51,921 bases of DNA, taken from assembly GCA_003246295.1 (NCBI GenBank), contig QKAS01000024.1, forward strand, positions 1-51,921. The letters are read 5' to 3'. Numbering within the stretch: position 1 is the first letter of the stretch; each line of letters begins with the position of its first letter. Position numbers and translations under genes: made by a program. Of the stretch, positions 24,381 through 33,156 are shown in pieces. This stretch comes from Clostridia bacterium (GTDB lineage Bacteria; Bacillota; Clostridia; Lachnospirales; Lachnospiraceae). Below the pieces are notes generated by a model. It was given only the letters and a program-made list of their open reading frames with translations. It was not told the origin of the DNA and did no database searches.

Positions 24381-25217
24381 ATGCAGACAATATTTTCTTT
24401 GTGGATCAGAGGACTGAAAGCTTTTGGAAGAAACAAGATCAGTCTTATCTTTTCCTTGATTTTCCCATTCTTTTTTGTTTATGTTTTTGGAGCGATTTTT
24501 AAGAATGATGCCATTGAAAATCCAATCGCTTATATGTTGTCGGGTGTGATTATTACAACTGTTTTTGAAAGTTCGCTCAATCTTGCATCATCGACAGTAG
24601 ATGATATGGTGAGCGGATTTATGAAAGAAGTTTTAGTTTCTCCTGCAAGAAGAATCACAGTTGCAATCGGTCAGATTTTATCTGCGGCAACGGTAGCTAC
24701 ATTACAAGGAATTATGATACTGGTTCTTGGAACATTCATCGGAATTCGGTTTACCAAGTGGACGACTCCATTATGGATCTTACTATCCATGGTCAGTGTC
24801 GGTCTTGTATTTTCAGGTGTCGGCCTCTACATGGCAACAATTGTTAGAAGTGGACAAACATTCCAGATTGTGAAAACGGCGGTCACTATGCCACTGACCT
24901 TTATATCAGGAGCCTATATTCCATTATCGCTGCTGCCAGATTCGCTTCGTGTGATTTCTTATTTTAACCCTATGACTTATGCAACAGCATTCTTCAGAAT
25001 GGTGGTACTTGAAAAAACACATCTACTTCCGGATGAGTTAGTTAGAGAAGGGCTTGCAGTTAAGATGAATGGATTTATAATTACTCCATTTTTATCGTTT
25101 GTTATTATATGCCTGATTGGACTGATCTTTCTTACACTGGCAACAAGATCTTTTGTAAAAACAGATTTTTCAAAGTTAAATCGAAGTTCAACTGATGCAA
25201 GTGCATTATGGGGCTGA
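24381..25217 (+). CDS. ABC-2 type transporter permease
   Basis: 278 aa from ATG 24381; the SD GGGAGGAGGAG lies in the end of the ATPase gene. About six transmembrane segments are visible: 20-40, 50-75, 100-125, 135-160, 170-195 and 240-262. The MLSGVIITTVFESSL segment and the FISGAYIPLSLLPDSLRVISYFNPMTYA signature identify ABC-2 exporters (DrrB-like). With the ATPase it forms an exporter, probably a homodimer. Drug, lipid or polysaccharide cargo cannot be told. The end is followed 30 nt later by the promoter of the T-box RNA. Confidence 0.88.
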   Translation: MQTIFSLWIRGLKAFGRNKISLIFSLIFPFFFVYVFGAIFKNDAIENPIAYMLSGVIITTVFESSLNLASSTVDDMVSGFMKEVLVSPARRITVAIGQILSAATVATLQGIMILVLGTFIGIRFTKWTTPLWILLSMVSVGLVFSGVGLYMATIVRSGQTFQIVKTAVTMPLTFISGAYIPLSLLPDSLRVISYFNPMTYATAFFRMVVLEKTHLLPDELVREGLAVKMNGFIITPFLSFVIICLIGLIFLTLATRSFVKTDFSKLNRSSTDASALWG

Positions 25218-25249
25218 GTTCTATAAGAATGCAAATACTAAAACATTAC

Positions 25250-25278
25250 TTGACAAATTATTTTACAGATACTATCAT
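25250..25278 (+). promoter_or_regulatory. promoter of the T-box leader
   Basis: Consensus TTGACA (25250-25255), 17-bp spacer, TATCAT (25273-25278). Confidence 0.75.
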
Positions 25279-25284
25279 AAATGA

Positions 25285-25560
25285 AATGATAAAGATAAAT
25301 GCAGCGAAGAAAAGTAGTACGTATTGATGATGTTTCAGAGAGAGGATGGCTGGTGAAAATCCTTACGGAGTCGATATGGAAGCAGTTTTGGAGCAGCAGT
25401 GCCCAAAGGAAGAGTCTTTCTTAGTAGGTACTGACGTTTTCCCACGTTACAGGGACGCACCATGATAGTGGTGGCAGAGTGCAGGATTTTCCTGAATTTA
25501 GGTGGTAACACGGATATGAATTATTCGCCCTAAGCGTTTTCGCTTAGGGCGTTTTTTTGT
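25285..25560 (+). promoter_or_regulatory. T-box riboswitch upstream of the aminotransferase
   Basis: Order of elements: the Stem I base AAGAAA/TTTCTT (5' part about 25305; 3' part 25417-25422), a specifier loop with AGTA and GGAA sides, the distal segment with GGCTGGTGAAAATCC, the AGTAG linker, the antiterminator with the T-box AGGTGGTAACACGG (about 25499-25512), and the terminator CGCCCTAAGCG-TTTT-CGCTTAGGGCG (25526-25551) with GTTTTTTT. The 25414-25416 triplet GTC follows the GGAA side of the loop. The acceptor bulge reads TGGT, which pairs with a tRNA whose discriminator base is A. The combination favours tRNA-Val, but I could not fold it. Confidence 0.75.
25526..25558 (+). terminator. T-box terminator hairpin
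   Basis: 11-bp perfect stem with a TTTT loop, followed by seven T. The competing antiterminator includes the T-box segment and the 5' side of this stem. Confidence 0.9.
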
Positions 25561-25642
25561 TTCTGTAGAAAATAACACATTCTACTGTGATGCGGTCATC
25601 TTTGTCGTAAATAATAAAAGCAGATTGAAGGAGGAATTATTT

Positions 25643-26860
25643 ATGAGAACTTTTGAAAAATCAGCAAAACTGGATAATGTATGCTATGACATCCGAGGCC
25701 CAGTCATGGACGAGGCAAATAGAATGATCGCAGCAGGTGAAATGGTAGTAAAATTGAACATAGGCAATCCTGCACCATTTGGGTTTCGAGCACCAGATGC
25801 TATTATTAAAGTGATGAAAGAAAATCTGACAGATACAGAAGGCTATTCTGATTCAAAGGGCATGATTGCAGCCAGAAAAGCAATCGTTGCATACTGTAAA
25901 TCAAAAAATATGCCGAATGTGACAGAGCAGGATGTATATACAGGCAATGGAGTCAGTGAATTGATTACATTATCAATGCAGGGGCTTTTAGATTGTGGTG
26001 ATGAGGTTCTGGTTCCATCTCCTGATTATCCTTTATGGACAGCGTCTGTTACACTTGCAGGTGGAACAGCAGTTCATTATATCTGTGATGAATCTGCGCA
26101 GTGGTATCCTGACATTGAGGATATGAGAAAAAAAATAACCAATAAGACAAAAGCAATCGTTGTGATCAATCCTAATAATCCGACAGGTGCACTCTATCCC
26201 AAAGAGATCCTGGAAGAAATCGTTCGTCTGGCACGTGAAAAGGAGCTGATCCTGTTCGCAGATGAAATCTATGACAGGCTCGTAATGGATGGAGAAGAAC
26301 ATACAGCACTCTCATCTCTGGCACCTGATCTTCTGACAGTTTCATTTAATGGGCTTTCAAAATCTCATCTGATCGCAGGATATCGCTGCGGATGGATGTG
26401 TTTATGTGGAGATAAAACCAAGGCAAAAGGATACATTGAAGGAATTAATTTGTTATCATCTATGAGATTATGCTCTAATGTACCTGCACAGTCACTGATT
26501 CCGGCAGCGCTTGAACATCTCGATGAAACAAAACAGATGTTGATTCCCGGAGGAAGAATTTATGAACAAAGAGAATTTATATATCATGCAATCAAAGAGA
26601 TTCCTGGATTAAGTGTTGTAAAACCAAAGGCTGCATTTTATATGTTCCCCAAAATAGATGTCAATAAGTTCGGTATTTACGATGATGAAAAGTTTGCACT
26701 GGATTTTCTGAAAGCAAAAAAAATACTTTTCACCCACGGAGGAGGGTTCCATTGTATGGAACCGGATCACTTCAGAATTGTATACCTTCCTTGTGTGGAA
26801 GAACTAAAGATTGCGGCAGATGCGTTGGCTGAGTTCCTGAATGACTATAGACAATCTTAA
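25643..26860 (+). CDS. class I/II pyridoxal-phosphate aminotransferase (AlaA-like)
   Basis: 405 aa from ATG 25643 with SD AAGGAGG (25628-25634); the TTG 25625 upstream overlaps it. Motifs: the YSDSKGMIAARKAI region, NPNNPTGALYP, FADEIYDRL (PLP Asp), the Schiff-base Lys in NGLSKSHLIAGYRCGWM, and the substrate-carboxylate Arg in HFRIVYLP. The pattern is that of AlaA-type alanine/valine-pyruvate aminotransferases. The T-box in front, if it reads tRNA-Val, would tie the enzyme to branched-chain amino acids; this is inference. It is monocistronic. Confidence 0.88.
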   Translation: MRTFEKSAKLDNVCYDIRGPVMDEANRMIAAGEMVVKLNIGNPAPFGFRAPDAIIKVMKENLTDTEGYSDSKGMIAARKAIVAYCKSKNMPNVTEQDVYTGNGVSELITLSMQGLLDCGDEVLVPSPDYPLWTASVTLAGGTAVHYICDESAQWYPDIEDMRKKITNKTKAIVVINPNNPTGALYPKEILEEIVRLAREKELILFADEIYDRLVMDGEEHTALSSLAPDLLTVSFNGLSKSHLIAGYRCGWMCLCGDKTKAKGYIEGINLLSSMRLCSNVPAQSLIPAALEHLDETKQMLIPGGRIYEQREFIYHAIKEIPGLSVVKPKAAFYMFPKIDVNKFGIYDDEKFALDFLKAKKILFTHGGGFHCMEPDHFRIVYLPCVEELKIAADALAEFLNDYRQS

Positions 26861-26932
26861 AGAATGGTATTAGGATAAGAGGGGTATTTTCTGCTGGAAA
26901 TACTGAATATAGAACAGTTAGGAAGTGGTTAT

Positions 26933-28489
26933 TTGAGAAATAATTATCAGGTACTGACAAAAGATGGATCACAAAAGATACCTTTGGTTGCAAAAAGTAT
27001 CCTAGTCGGTGCCGTAGCTGGAGTTGTTGTGGTTGCATATCGGATTGTATTGACAAAAGCAGAATTGCTTGCATTTTGGGGGTATACACTTTTAAGAGAA
27101 CATAAGGTCTGGATTCCCCTGGCTATTCTCGTTTTGTGTACAATGGGTTATCTGACCGGTGTTCTGGTATCCCGCAATAAAATGATTTCAGGAAGTGGAA
27201 TTCCTCAGTTAGAAGGAATCATACATGGACATTTTCAGGATAGAAAAAGCTGGCTGCATACGCTGTTGGCTAAGTTTATAGGGGGCACTATAGCGATCGC
27301 AGGCGGATTGTCGCTCGGAAGAGAAGGTCCATCCATCCAGTTGGGAGCAAGTGTGGCAGAAGGAATCGGGAACAAGATCGCAGACAGCAGACTGGAGAGA
27401 AAACTGTTGATGGCAAGTGGTGCAAGTGCGGGGCTGGCGGCAGCATTCAATGCGCCCCTTGCTGGAGTAATCTTCTCACTGGAGGAAATATTTAAGTATT
27501 TCTCACCGACCATTTTACTATCGACTATGTCGGCAGCGGTGACTGCTGATTTTATATCAAAACAGGTTTTTGGGACAAAGCCGGTATTTGACTTTGCCCT
27601 AACACAGGCAATACCACTAAAGCAGTATTGGTTGTTGCTGGTACTTGGCCTATTTATGGGAGTTATGGGTAGTCTTTATAACTGGCTCTTACTTAGGATG
27701 CAGAGAGTATATAAACAGACAGACTGGCTGAATGATAAGGTGAAAATGATGATTCCTTTTTTATTTGCGCTATTATTCGGTATGGTATTTCCTGTGATAT
27801 TGTGCGGAGGTCATCGTGTGATAGAAGAATTATCATTTCAGACAGGACTGATAATGCTTTGCCTGATCTTTGTATTAAAATTGTTTTTCTCAGTGGTTAG
27901 TTTTGGCTCTGGAGCACCAGGAGGAATATTTTTTCCATTACTTGTTCTTGGGGCATCTCTTGGAGGTATTTTCGCAACAATCCTGATACAATTTTTTCAT
28001 TTTCCACCAGAATTGTTCTATAATTTTGTTATTCTTGCAATGGCAGGATATTTTACTGCTATCGTAAGAGCGCCCATCACTGGCGTTGTACTTATTATGG
28101 AAATGACGGGTTCTTTTGCAAGCATGCTCCAGCTGAGTATTGTTGCACTGATTTCCTATGTAGTGGCTGATCTGTTAAAGAGTCCGCCAATTTATGATGC
28201 TTTGTTGGATAATCTTATAAAGGGAAATTATAAAGAACATAAGAAAGAAAGCAATCGGAGAATTATAATAGAATTGCTGATTCAGCATGGATCTAAACTG
28301 GAAGAAAAAGAGATTAAAAATATAGAATGGCCAGAAAAAACATTGCTGGTAACAGTAAAACGTGGAGAAACAGAGATTCTTCCTCAGGGAGATACCCTGT
28401 TAAAAGCAGGAGATCATTTAAGTATCCTGACAGATGTGAGTCATGAAAGTACAATAAGAGAAGTTTTAAGAAAAATGAACGATAGATAA
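26933..28489 (+). CDS. ClC-family chloride channel / H+-Cl- exchanger with TrkA-C domain
   Basis: 518 aa from TTG 26933 (AGGAAG 26920-26925 upstream); there is no in-frame ATG until well inside the first membrane region. Selectivity-filter motifs are visible in order: SGSGIPQLEG, GREGPSIQLG, GSGAPGGIFFPLL and a C-terminal region with the AYFTAIVRAPITGVV loop. The gating Glu is in GREGP. Membrane segments run to about residue 420. The last 80 residues look like a TrkA-C (RCK_C) domain (IIIELLIQHGSKLEEKEIKN, then GETEILPQGDTLLKAGDHLSIL), a nucleotide/small-molecule-binding regulator. Exchange versus channel activity cannot be settled. Confidence 0.9.
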   Translation: MRNNYQVLTKDGSQKIPLVAKSILVGAVAGVVVVAYRIVLTKAELLAFWGYTLLREHKVWIPLAILVLCTMGYLTGVLVSRNKMISGSGIPQLEGIIHGHFQDRKSWLHTLLAKFIGGTIAIAGGLSLGREGPSIQLGASVAEGIGNKIADSRLERKLLMASGASAGLAAAFNAPLAGVIFSLEEIFKYFSPTILLSTMSAAVTADFISKQVFGTKPVFDFALTQAIPLKQYWLLLVLGLFMGVMGSLYNWLLLRMQRVYKQTDWLNDKVKMMIPFLFALLFGMVFPVILCGGHRVIEELSFQTGLIMLCLIFVLKLFFSVVSFGSGAPGGIFFPLLVLGASLGGIFATILIQFFHFPPELFYNFVILAMAGYFTAIVRAPITGVVLIMEMTGSFASMLQLSIVALISYVVADLLKSPPIYDALLDNLIKGNYKEHKKESNRRIIIELLIQHGSKLEEKEIKNIEWPEKTLLVTVKRGETEILPQGDTLLKAGDHLSILTDVSHESTIREVLRKMNDR

Positions 28490-28523
28490 AAATAGTAAGT
28501 CTGTAAAGACTTACTATTTTTTT
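28488..28523 (+). terminator. intrinsic terminator after the ClC gene
   Basis: AAAATAGTAAGTC (28489-28501) / GACTTACTATTTT (28508-28520), loop TGTAAA, followed by TTT. Confidence 0.85.
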
Positions 28524-28529
28524 AGATCA

Positions 28530-28577
28530 ACATGACATGTCATGTGTCTTGTCAGTCAAAGGCAATTGTGCTATACT
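28530..28577 (+). promoter_or_regulatory. promoter and likely NiaR operator of nadABC
   Basis: TTGTCA (28549-28554), 17-bp spacer, TATACT (28572-28577). A perfect 16-bp palindrome ACATGACATGTCATGT (28530-28545) ends 3 nt before the -35 box, and the following GTGTCTTGTCAG adds TGTC-type direct repeats. NAD de novo operons of Firmicutes are repressed by the nicotinate-responsive NiaR at TGTC/GACA-rich sites; assigning this palindrome to NiaR is inference. Confidence 0.55.
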
Positions 28578-28651
28578 CACTTCTATCATGAGTTTAGACT
28601 GTCTGATACCGACTGAGCAGCTTGGATCAGACTATAAGAAGAGGTATAAAA

Positions 28652-29566
28652 ATGAAAGGAAATAATTCCCTTGCCAATGAGATAGCATCTTTGAAAATAA
28701 AGAAGAATGCAGTGATACTGGCGCATTATTATGTAGAAGAGGAAGTCCAAAAAATTGCAGACTATGTGGGTGATTCCTATTATCTGAGTCAGAAGGCAGT
28801 AGAGACGAAGGCACAGATTATCGTTTTTGCAGGAGTTCGATTTATGGGAGAGAGTGCAAAGTTGCTAAATCCTGATAAAAAAGTACTCATGCCGGATGAA
28901 AAAGCAGATTGTGCGATGGCACATATGATTACGGTGGCGGAGATTGAGAAAATGAGAGAAAAGTATGATGATCTCGCAGTCGTTTGTTATATTAATTCAA
29001 CGGCAGAAATAAAACAGCATTCTGACATATGTGTCACTTCTTCAAATGCAGTTCAAATTGTAAGAAATATGAAAGAGAAGAATCTATTTTTCATTCCGGA
29101 TCGAAACCTGGGAAGTTATGTTGCAGCCAGGGTGCCTGATAAAAATGTAATTCTGAATGAAGGATATTGTCCAGTCCATGAGAAGATAACCGTTAGCATG
29201 ATACAACATAAAAAAAACAGGCTGCCTGAAGCTTTGCTGATTGCACATCCTGAATGTAGGAAGGAAGTCCTGGAACTTGCAGATTTTGTTGGAAGTACAA
29301 GTGAATTGATTGAGTTTGTAGGAAGGAATCCTGCAAAGCAGTTTCTAGTTGCGACAGAGACCGGTGTATTTTATCAGATGCAGAAACAAAATCCTGATAA
29401 ACTATTTTATTCAGTCAGAGAGGATCAGATCTGTCATGATATGAAACGAATCACTCGAAAAAAAATTCTTGAGGTTCTGGAAAATGAGACAAACGAAATT
29501 CTCCTTGATCCATCTTTTATTGAAGGAGCGGTCAAACCACTTGAAAGAATGTTGGGGCGGTTTTAG
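28652..29566 (+). CDS. nadA: quinolinate synthase
   Basis: 304 aa from ATG 28652 (SD AGAAGAGG 8 nt upstream); a TTG at 28622 is rejected. NadA condenses iminoaspartate with dihydroxyacetone phosphate to quinolinate using a [4Fe-4S] cluster. Visible: AVILAHYYVEEEVQKIADY, DSYYLSQKA, the three cluster cysteines (in KADCAMAH; NEGYCPVHE, where a Cys is expected; DQICHDMKR) and AHPECRKEV. The opening IKKNAVILAHYY is diagnostic. The gene heads nadA-nadB-nadC and its stop overlaps the next start region by 1-3 nt. Confidence 0.93.
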   Translation: MKGNNSLANEIASLKIKKNAVILAHYYVEEEVQKIADYVGDSYYLSQKAVETKAQIIVFAGVRFMGESAKLLNPDKKVLMPDEKADCAMAHMITVAEIEKMREKYDDLAVVCYINSTAEIKQHSDICVTSSNAVQIVRNMKEKNLFFIPDRNLGSYVAARVPDKNVILNEGYCPVHEKITVSMIQHKKNRLPEALLIAHPECRKEVLELADFVGSTSELIEFVGRNPAKQFLVATETGVFYQMQKQNPDKLFYSVREDQICHDMKRITRKKILEVLENETNEILLDPSFIEGAVKPLERMLGRF

Positions 29567-29568
29567 TG

Positions 29569-30921
29569 ATGAAAAATAGAATTGATACGGATATTGTGAT
29601 AGTTGGAAGTGGATGTGCCGGCTTATACTGTGCCCTTCACCTGCCTGCGGACAAAAGGGTTTTGATCATTACAAAAAAAGAAGCAGACAAAAGTGATTCT
29701 TATCTGGCACAGGGAGGTATCTGTGTTCTCAAGGAGGAATCAGATTTTGATTCTTTTTATAACGACACGGTAAAAGCGGGTCATTTGGAAAATGATCCAC
29801 ACTCTGTTGAATTGATGATTCGTTCCTCACAGAATGTTATAAAAGACCTGATATCATATGGAGTTGAGTTCCAAAAGGATGAAAATGGACGACCTGTCTA
29901 TACAAAAGAAGGCGGACATTCTAGCGGGAGAATCTTATATCATAAAGATATTACCGGGCGTGAAATCACAAGCCGTCTTTATGAACAAGTGAAAAGAAGA
30001 ATTAATATTTCAATTTGGGAGAGAACGATTTTGTGTGATCTGCTCGTACAGGATAATTTGTGTCAAGGAGTTCTTGCGGGAGATGAAAATGGCAAATTAC
30101 TTGAGATTTATGCAGATGTCACAATATTGGCGACTGGTGGAATTGGTGGATTATTTCAACACTCAACCAATTACAGACACCTGACAGGTGACGGGATTGC
30201 AGTTGCCCTAAAACACGGGGTGGAATTAAAAGATGAGCATTATATCCAAATTCATCCAACGACTTTTTATACAACACAGGAGCAAACGAGAAGTTTTTTA
30301 TTATCTGAGTCTTTGAGAGGCGAAGGCGCCAGGTTATATGATAGAAATGGAAAACGTTTCGTATCAGAACTACTTCCAAGAGATTTACTGACGAAGGCGA
30401 TATTGCTTCAGATGGAGAAGGATGAAAGCAAGTTTGTATGGGAAGATCTGACAGAAATCGGAGAAAAAAAGCTTAAGCAACATTTCCCCAATATTATGGA
30501 GTATTGTGAAAAAAAGGGATATGACGTGACGAAAGAATGGATACCCGTCGTACCGGCTCAGCATTATTATATGGGAGGAATAAGAGTCGATTATGAAAGC
30601 AGAACATCAATGGAAGCGCTGTATGCAATTGGTGAGACAGCATGCAATGGCGTTCATGGAAAGAACAGGCTTGCAAGTAATTCGTTGTTGGAGAGTCTTG
30701 TATTTGCGAAACGTGCGGCACTTGATATTACGGCACAGAGAAGGTATACACTCAAAACAATCCATAGATTTCATACTTCAGATTTCAAATCAGAACATAT
30801 TGATTTGAATAAACTGGAACAAAGAAATAAGCAACTTGTTTTAGAAGCAATTAATAAAAGCAGTCTGATGAAGCAAACACAGATGAATCAATTGATAGAA
30901 ATGAGGAAGAATAATGATTGA
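29569..30921 (+). CDS. nadB: L-aspartate oxidase
   Basis: 450 aa from ATG 29569; GTG 29566, overlapping the nadA stop, is an alternative. NadB oxidises L-aspartate to iminoaspartate (with fumarate as likely acceptor in an anaerobe) for NadA. FAD-binding IVIVGSGCAGLYCALHL, the SYLAQGGICVL motif, GHSSGRILYH, and the substrate loop HPTTFYTTQEQ with SLRGEGARLY and the VDYESRT-GETACNGVHGKNRLASNSLLE stretch are visible. At 450 aa it is about 90 residues shorter than E. coli NadB; the C-terminal helical domain is much reduced, as in several Clostridia. It overlaps nadC by 8 nt. Confidence 0.92.
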   Translation: MKNRIDTDIVIVGSGCAGLYCALHLPADKRVLIITKKEADKSDSYLAQGGICVLKEESDFDSFYNDTVKAGHLENDPHSVELMIRSSQNVIKDLISYGVEFQKDENGRPVYTKEGGHSSGRILYHKDITGREITSRLYEQVKRRINISIWERTILCDLLVQDNLCQGVLAGDENGKLLEIYADVTILATGGIGGLFQHSTNYRHLTGDGIAVALKHGVELKDEHYIQIHPTTFYTTQEQTRSFLLSESLRGEGARLYDRNGKRFVSELLPRDLLTKAILLQMEKDESKFVWEDLTEIGEKKLKQHFPNIMEYCEKKGYDVTKEWIPVVPAQHYYMGGIRVDYESRTSMEALYAIGETACNGVHGKNRLASNSLLESLVFAKRAALDITAQRRYTLKTIHRFHTSDFKSEHIDLNKLEQRNKQLVLEAINKSSLMKQTQMNQLIEMRKNND

Positions 30922-31774
30922 CCCAATCACAATGAAGTTAAATATAGATCCGCTGCTTACCAGTGCACTCAAAGAAGACATTACAAATGAAGATATAACG
31001 ACCAATTCTGTGATGTCCTCTCCCTGTCAGGGAACGGCAGAACTAATTGCCAAAGAAGCTGGAGTACTCTGTGGGATACAGATTTTTGTAAGAGTATTTA
31101 CGCTACTAGATGAACAGATAATTGTCAGGACGCATTTTAATGATGGAGACTGGATAGAACCCGGTCAGGTGCTTGCTGTGATTAAAGGTGATATCAGAAC
31201 AATACTTTCGGGAGAGAGAACAGCATTGAATTATCTGCAACGCATGAGTGGAATTGCGACATATACCAGACAATCTGTAAGTTTTCTTGAAGGCACTCAG
31301 ATTACACTGTTAGATACAAGAAAAACAACTCCGAATAATCGAATCTTTGAAAAATATGCAGTCAGGATTGGTGGCGGTAAGAATCACAGATTTAATTTAT
31401 CAGACGGAATCTTGCTAAAAGATAATCATATTGGTGCAGCAGGAGGGGTGAAAGAAGCCATTGAACTGGCAAGAACTTATGCCTCCTTTGTTAGAAAAAT
31501 TGAAGTGGAGGTGGAGACGATCGACATGGTCAAAGGTGCTGTTGAAGCAGGGGCTGATATTATTATGCTTGATAATATGAGTATGGAAACCATGAAAGAG
31601 GCAATTGCTTTCATTGGTGAGAAAGCAGAAATAGAAATTTCAGGGAATGTGACCAGAGAAAAAATAAAAGAACTTGTCGGTCTTGGAATTGACTATATTT
31701 CAAGTGGCGCACTGACGCACTCAGCCCCCATTCTGGATATTTCACTAAAGAATCTTCAAAGACTTCAGATGTAA
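30914..31774 (+). CDS. nadC: nicotinate-nucleotide diphosphorylase (carboxylating), quinolinate phosphoribosyltransferase
   Basis: 286 aa. Converts quinolinate and PRPP to nicotinate mononucleotide (NaMN), CO2 and PPi. Motifs: SALKEDITNEDITTN, SGERTALNYLQRMSGIATYT, DTRKTTPNNRIFEKYAVRIGG, GGKNHRFNLSDGILLKDNHI, and the VEVETIDMVKGAVEAGADIIMLDN barrel strand are characteristic and complete. It is the last gene of nadABC; ATG 30914 lies inside nadB. NaMN is also the co-substrate of CobT encoded 5 kb downstream. Confidence 0.94.
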   Translation: MIDPITMKLNIDPLLTSALKEDITNEDITTNSVMSSPCQGTAELIAKEAGVLCGIQIFVRVFTLLDEQIIVRTHFNDGDWIEPGQVLAVIKGDIRTILSGERTALNYLQRMSGIATYTRQSVSFLEGTQITLLDTRKTTPNNRIFEKYAVRIGGGKNHRFNLSDGILLKDNHIGAAGGVKEAIELARTYASFVRKIEVEVETIDMVKGAVEAGADIIMLDNMSMETMKEAIAFIGEKAEIEISGNVTREKIKELVGLGIDYISSGALTHSAPILDISLKNLQRLQM

Positions 31775-31814
31775 TAACAATACTTCCAAAATTTTCTAAA
31801 GTATAAGGGAATGT

Positions 31815-31843
31815 TTGACTAACCGTGGTACAATCGGTATAAT
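31815..31843 (+). promoter_or_regulatory. promoter of the cobalamin operon
   Basis: TTGACT (31815-31820), 17-bp spacer, consensus TATAAT (31838-31843). Transcription should begin near 31850, just upstream of the riboswitch. Confidence 0.8.
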
Positions 31844-31862
31844 ATTACATGCAATTTAATAT

Positions 31863-32070
31863 ATGGTGCTTACTAAGTTAAAAGGGAATGTGGTGCAATT
31901 CCACAACAGCCCCCGCTACTGTGAATGGGATGAAAACTGACAGAAGTGTCATTGGGTGCAGCAATCAGGAAATTTACCTGTCGAAAACAATTTTGTTTTT
32001 AATTTCCAAAATCTGTAATCTGAGAAGACGTCAGCAAGTAAAGTGAACATGAGCCAGGAAACCTGCCATA
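31863..32070 (+). promoter_or_regulatory. cobalamin riboswitch
   Basis: Elements in order: GGTGC start (31866-31870), AAAAGGGAA, GGTGCAATTCC, the core ACAGCCCCCGCTACTGTGA (31905-31923), later segments, and the B12 box GAGCCAGGAAACCTGCC (32051-32067). The box is followed by a small CACTTC/GAAGTG hairpin (about 32083-32099) just ahead of the SD of btuF. No U-run follows, so control of translation initiation is more likely than termination. Adenosylcobalamin is expected to lower expression of the ten downstream genes. Confidence 0.92.
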
Positions 32071-32115
32071 TAGAAATGACTGCACTTCGGGAGGAAGTGA
32101 CGGAAGGAGAAGAAA

Positions 32116-33096
32116 ATGAAATATTGTAAAAAACTTTCATTGATTCTCAGTGTCATGTTAGTATCGATGAGTCTTATGGCATGCGCCAAAACGACAGAGA
32201 TGAAAACAGACACTGTTGAATCAGTTAAACAGATGGAAACAACAGCTGAGACGACAGAACAGACTGGTGCGTTAGAAAAATCAGTAACCTACCCGGTAAC
32301 GGTAAAAGATTCAGAAGGATCTGAAGTAATGATTGAAACTGAGCCTGAAAAAGTAATCTCACTTGCACCAAATATCACGGAAATGATGTTTGTACTTGGA
32401 GCAGGAGATAAGCTTGTAGGGCGCACAGACTATTGTGATTATCCGAAGGAAGCACTTGAGATTACTTCCATTGGGACATTACAGGAACCTGATATTGAAA
32501 AGATAGTAAGTCTTGAACCGGATCTTGTGATTGCTTCAACTCATTTTAGTGAAGAATCAGAAAAGCAGTTGTCAGATCTTGGTATTAAAGTGCTTGTATT
32601 ATATGAAGAGCACGAAATAGATGGTGTCTATACCATGCTGGAAACGCTTGGTACTGTAATCAATGCACAGGAACAGTCATTGAAAGCAGTCAACGACATG
32701 AAAGCTGTTATGAACGAAACAAAAGCAGTTGTCAGTGGACTGGAAGCACCAAGTGTATATTATGTAGTAGGATTTGGGGAGTATGGTGATTATACGGCAG
32801 GTGGTGATACCTTTATCAGCCAGCTGATCACGCTTGCAGGTGGTGAGAATATTGCCAAAGAGGTGCAGGGATGGTCTTATTCACTGGAAAGTCTCGTTGC
32901 TGCAGATCCAGATATTATACTGATCGACAATACAATGAAGGATGCATTTATCAGTGCAGATCATTATAAAGATCTGTCAGCGGTAAAAAACGGTATGGTA
33001 TTTGGAATTGATAAATCAATCCTGGAACGTCAGGGAGTAAGAAATGCAGAAGGTGTCCGTACGATTGCAGAAATCTTTCACGCTGACGCTTTTTAA
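32116..33096 (+). CDS. btuF: cobalamin/corrinoid ABC transporter substrate-binding lipoprotein
   Basis: 326 aa. Signal peptide with lipobox LMAC (Cys 23), a short TE-rich linker, then a periplasmic-binding type III fold: PEKVISLAPNITEMMFVLGAGDKLVGRTDYCDYP, IEKIVSLEPDLVIASTH and the C-terminal lobe GVRNAEGVRTIAEIF. It is the first gene behind the cobalamin riboswitch and precedes a BtuC/FecCD permease and a BtuD ATPase. Iron-siderophore binding proteins look the same, but the riboswitch makes corrinoid the likely ligand. SD GGAAGGAG. Confidence 0.88.
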   Translation: MKYCKKLSLILSVMLVSMSLMACAKTTEMKTDTVESVKQMETTAETTEQTGALEKSVTYPVTVKDSEGSEVMIETEPEKVISLAPNITEMMFVLGAGDKLVGRTDYCDYPKEALEITSIGTLQEPDIEKIVSLEPDLVIASTHFSEESEKQLSDLGIKVLVLYEEHEIDGVYTMLETLGTVINAQEQSLKAVNDMKAVMNETKAVVSGLEAPSVYYVVGFGEYGDYTAGGDTFISQLITLAGGENIAKEVQGWSYSLESLVAADPDIILIDNTMKDAFISADHYKDLSAVKNGMVFGIDKSILERQGVRNAEGVRTIAEIFHADAF

Positions 33097-33104
33097 CAAA
33101 ATAT

Positions 33105-33156
33105 GACTTTAGGAGTTGGGATATCGGCAGTATCCCTTCTTCTGGAGTCTTTTTTT
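33105..33156 (+). terminator. intercistronic hairpin with U-run between btuF and btuC
   Basis: GACTTTAGGAG (33105-33115) and GGGATA (33118-33123) pair with TATCCC (33131-33136) and CTTCTGGAGTC (33139-33149), loop TCGGCAG, a 2x2 internal loop (TT/TT), followed by TTTTTTT (33150-33156). It begins 9 nt after the btuF stop and ends 46 nt before the btuC start. It is probably a partial terminator that sets BtuF in excess over BtuCD. Confidence 0.75.

Noticed and set aside
25285..25560. SAM (S-box) riboswitch
   Set aside because: AGAGAGG resembles parts of such leaders, but the GGTGGTAACACGG box, specifier loop and terminator are T-box features.
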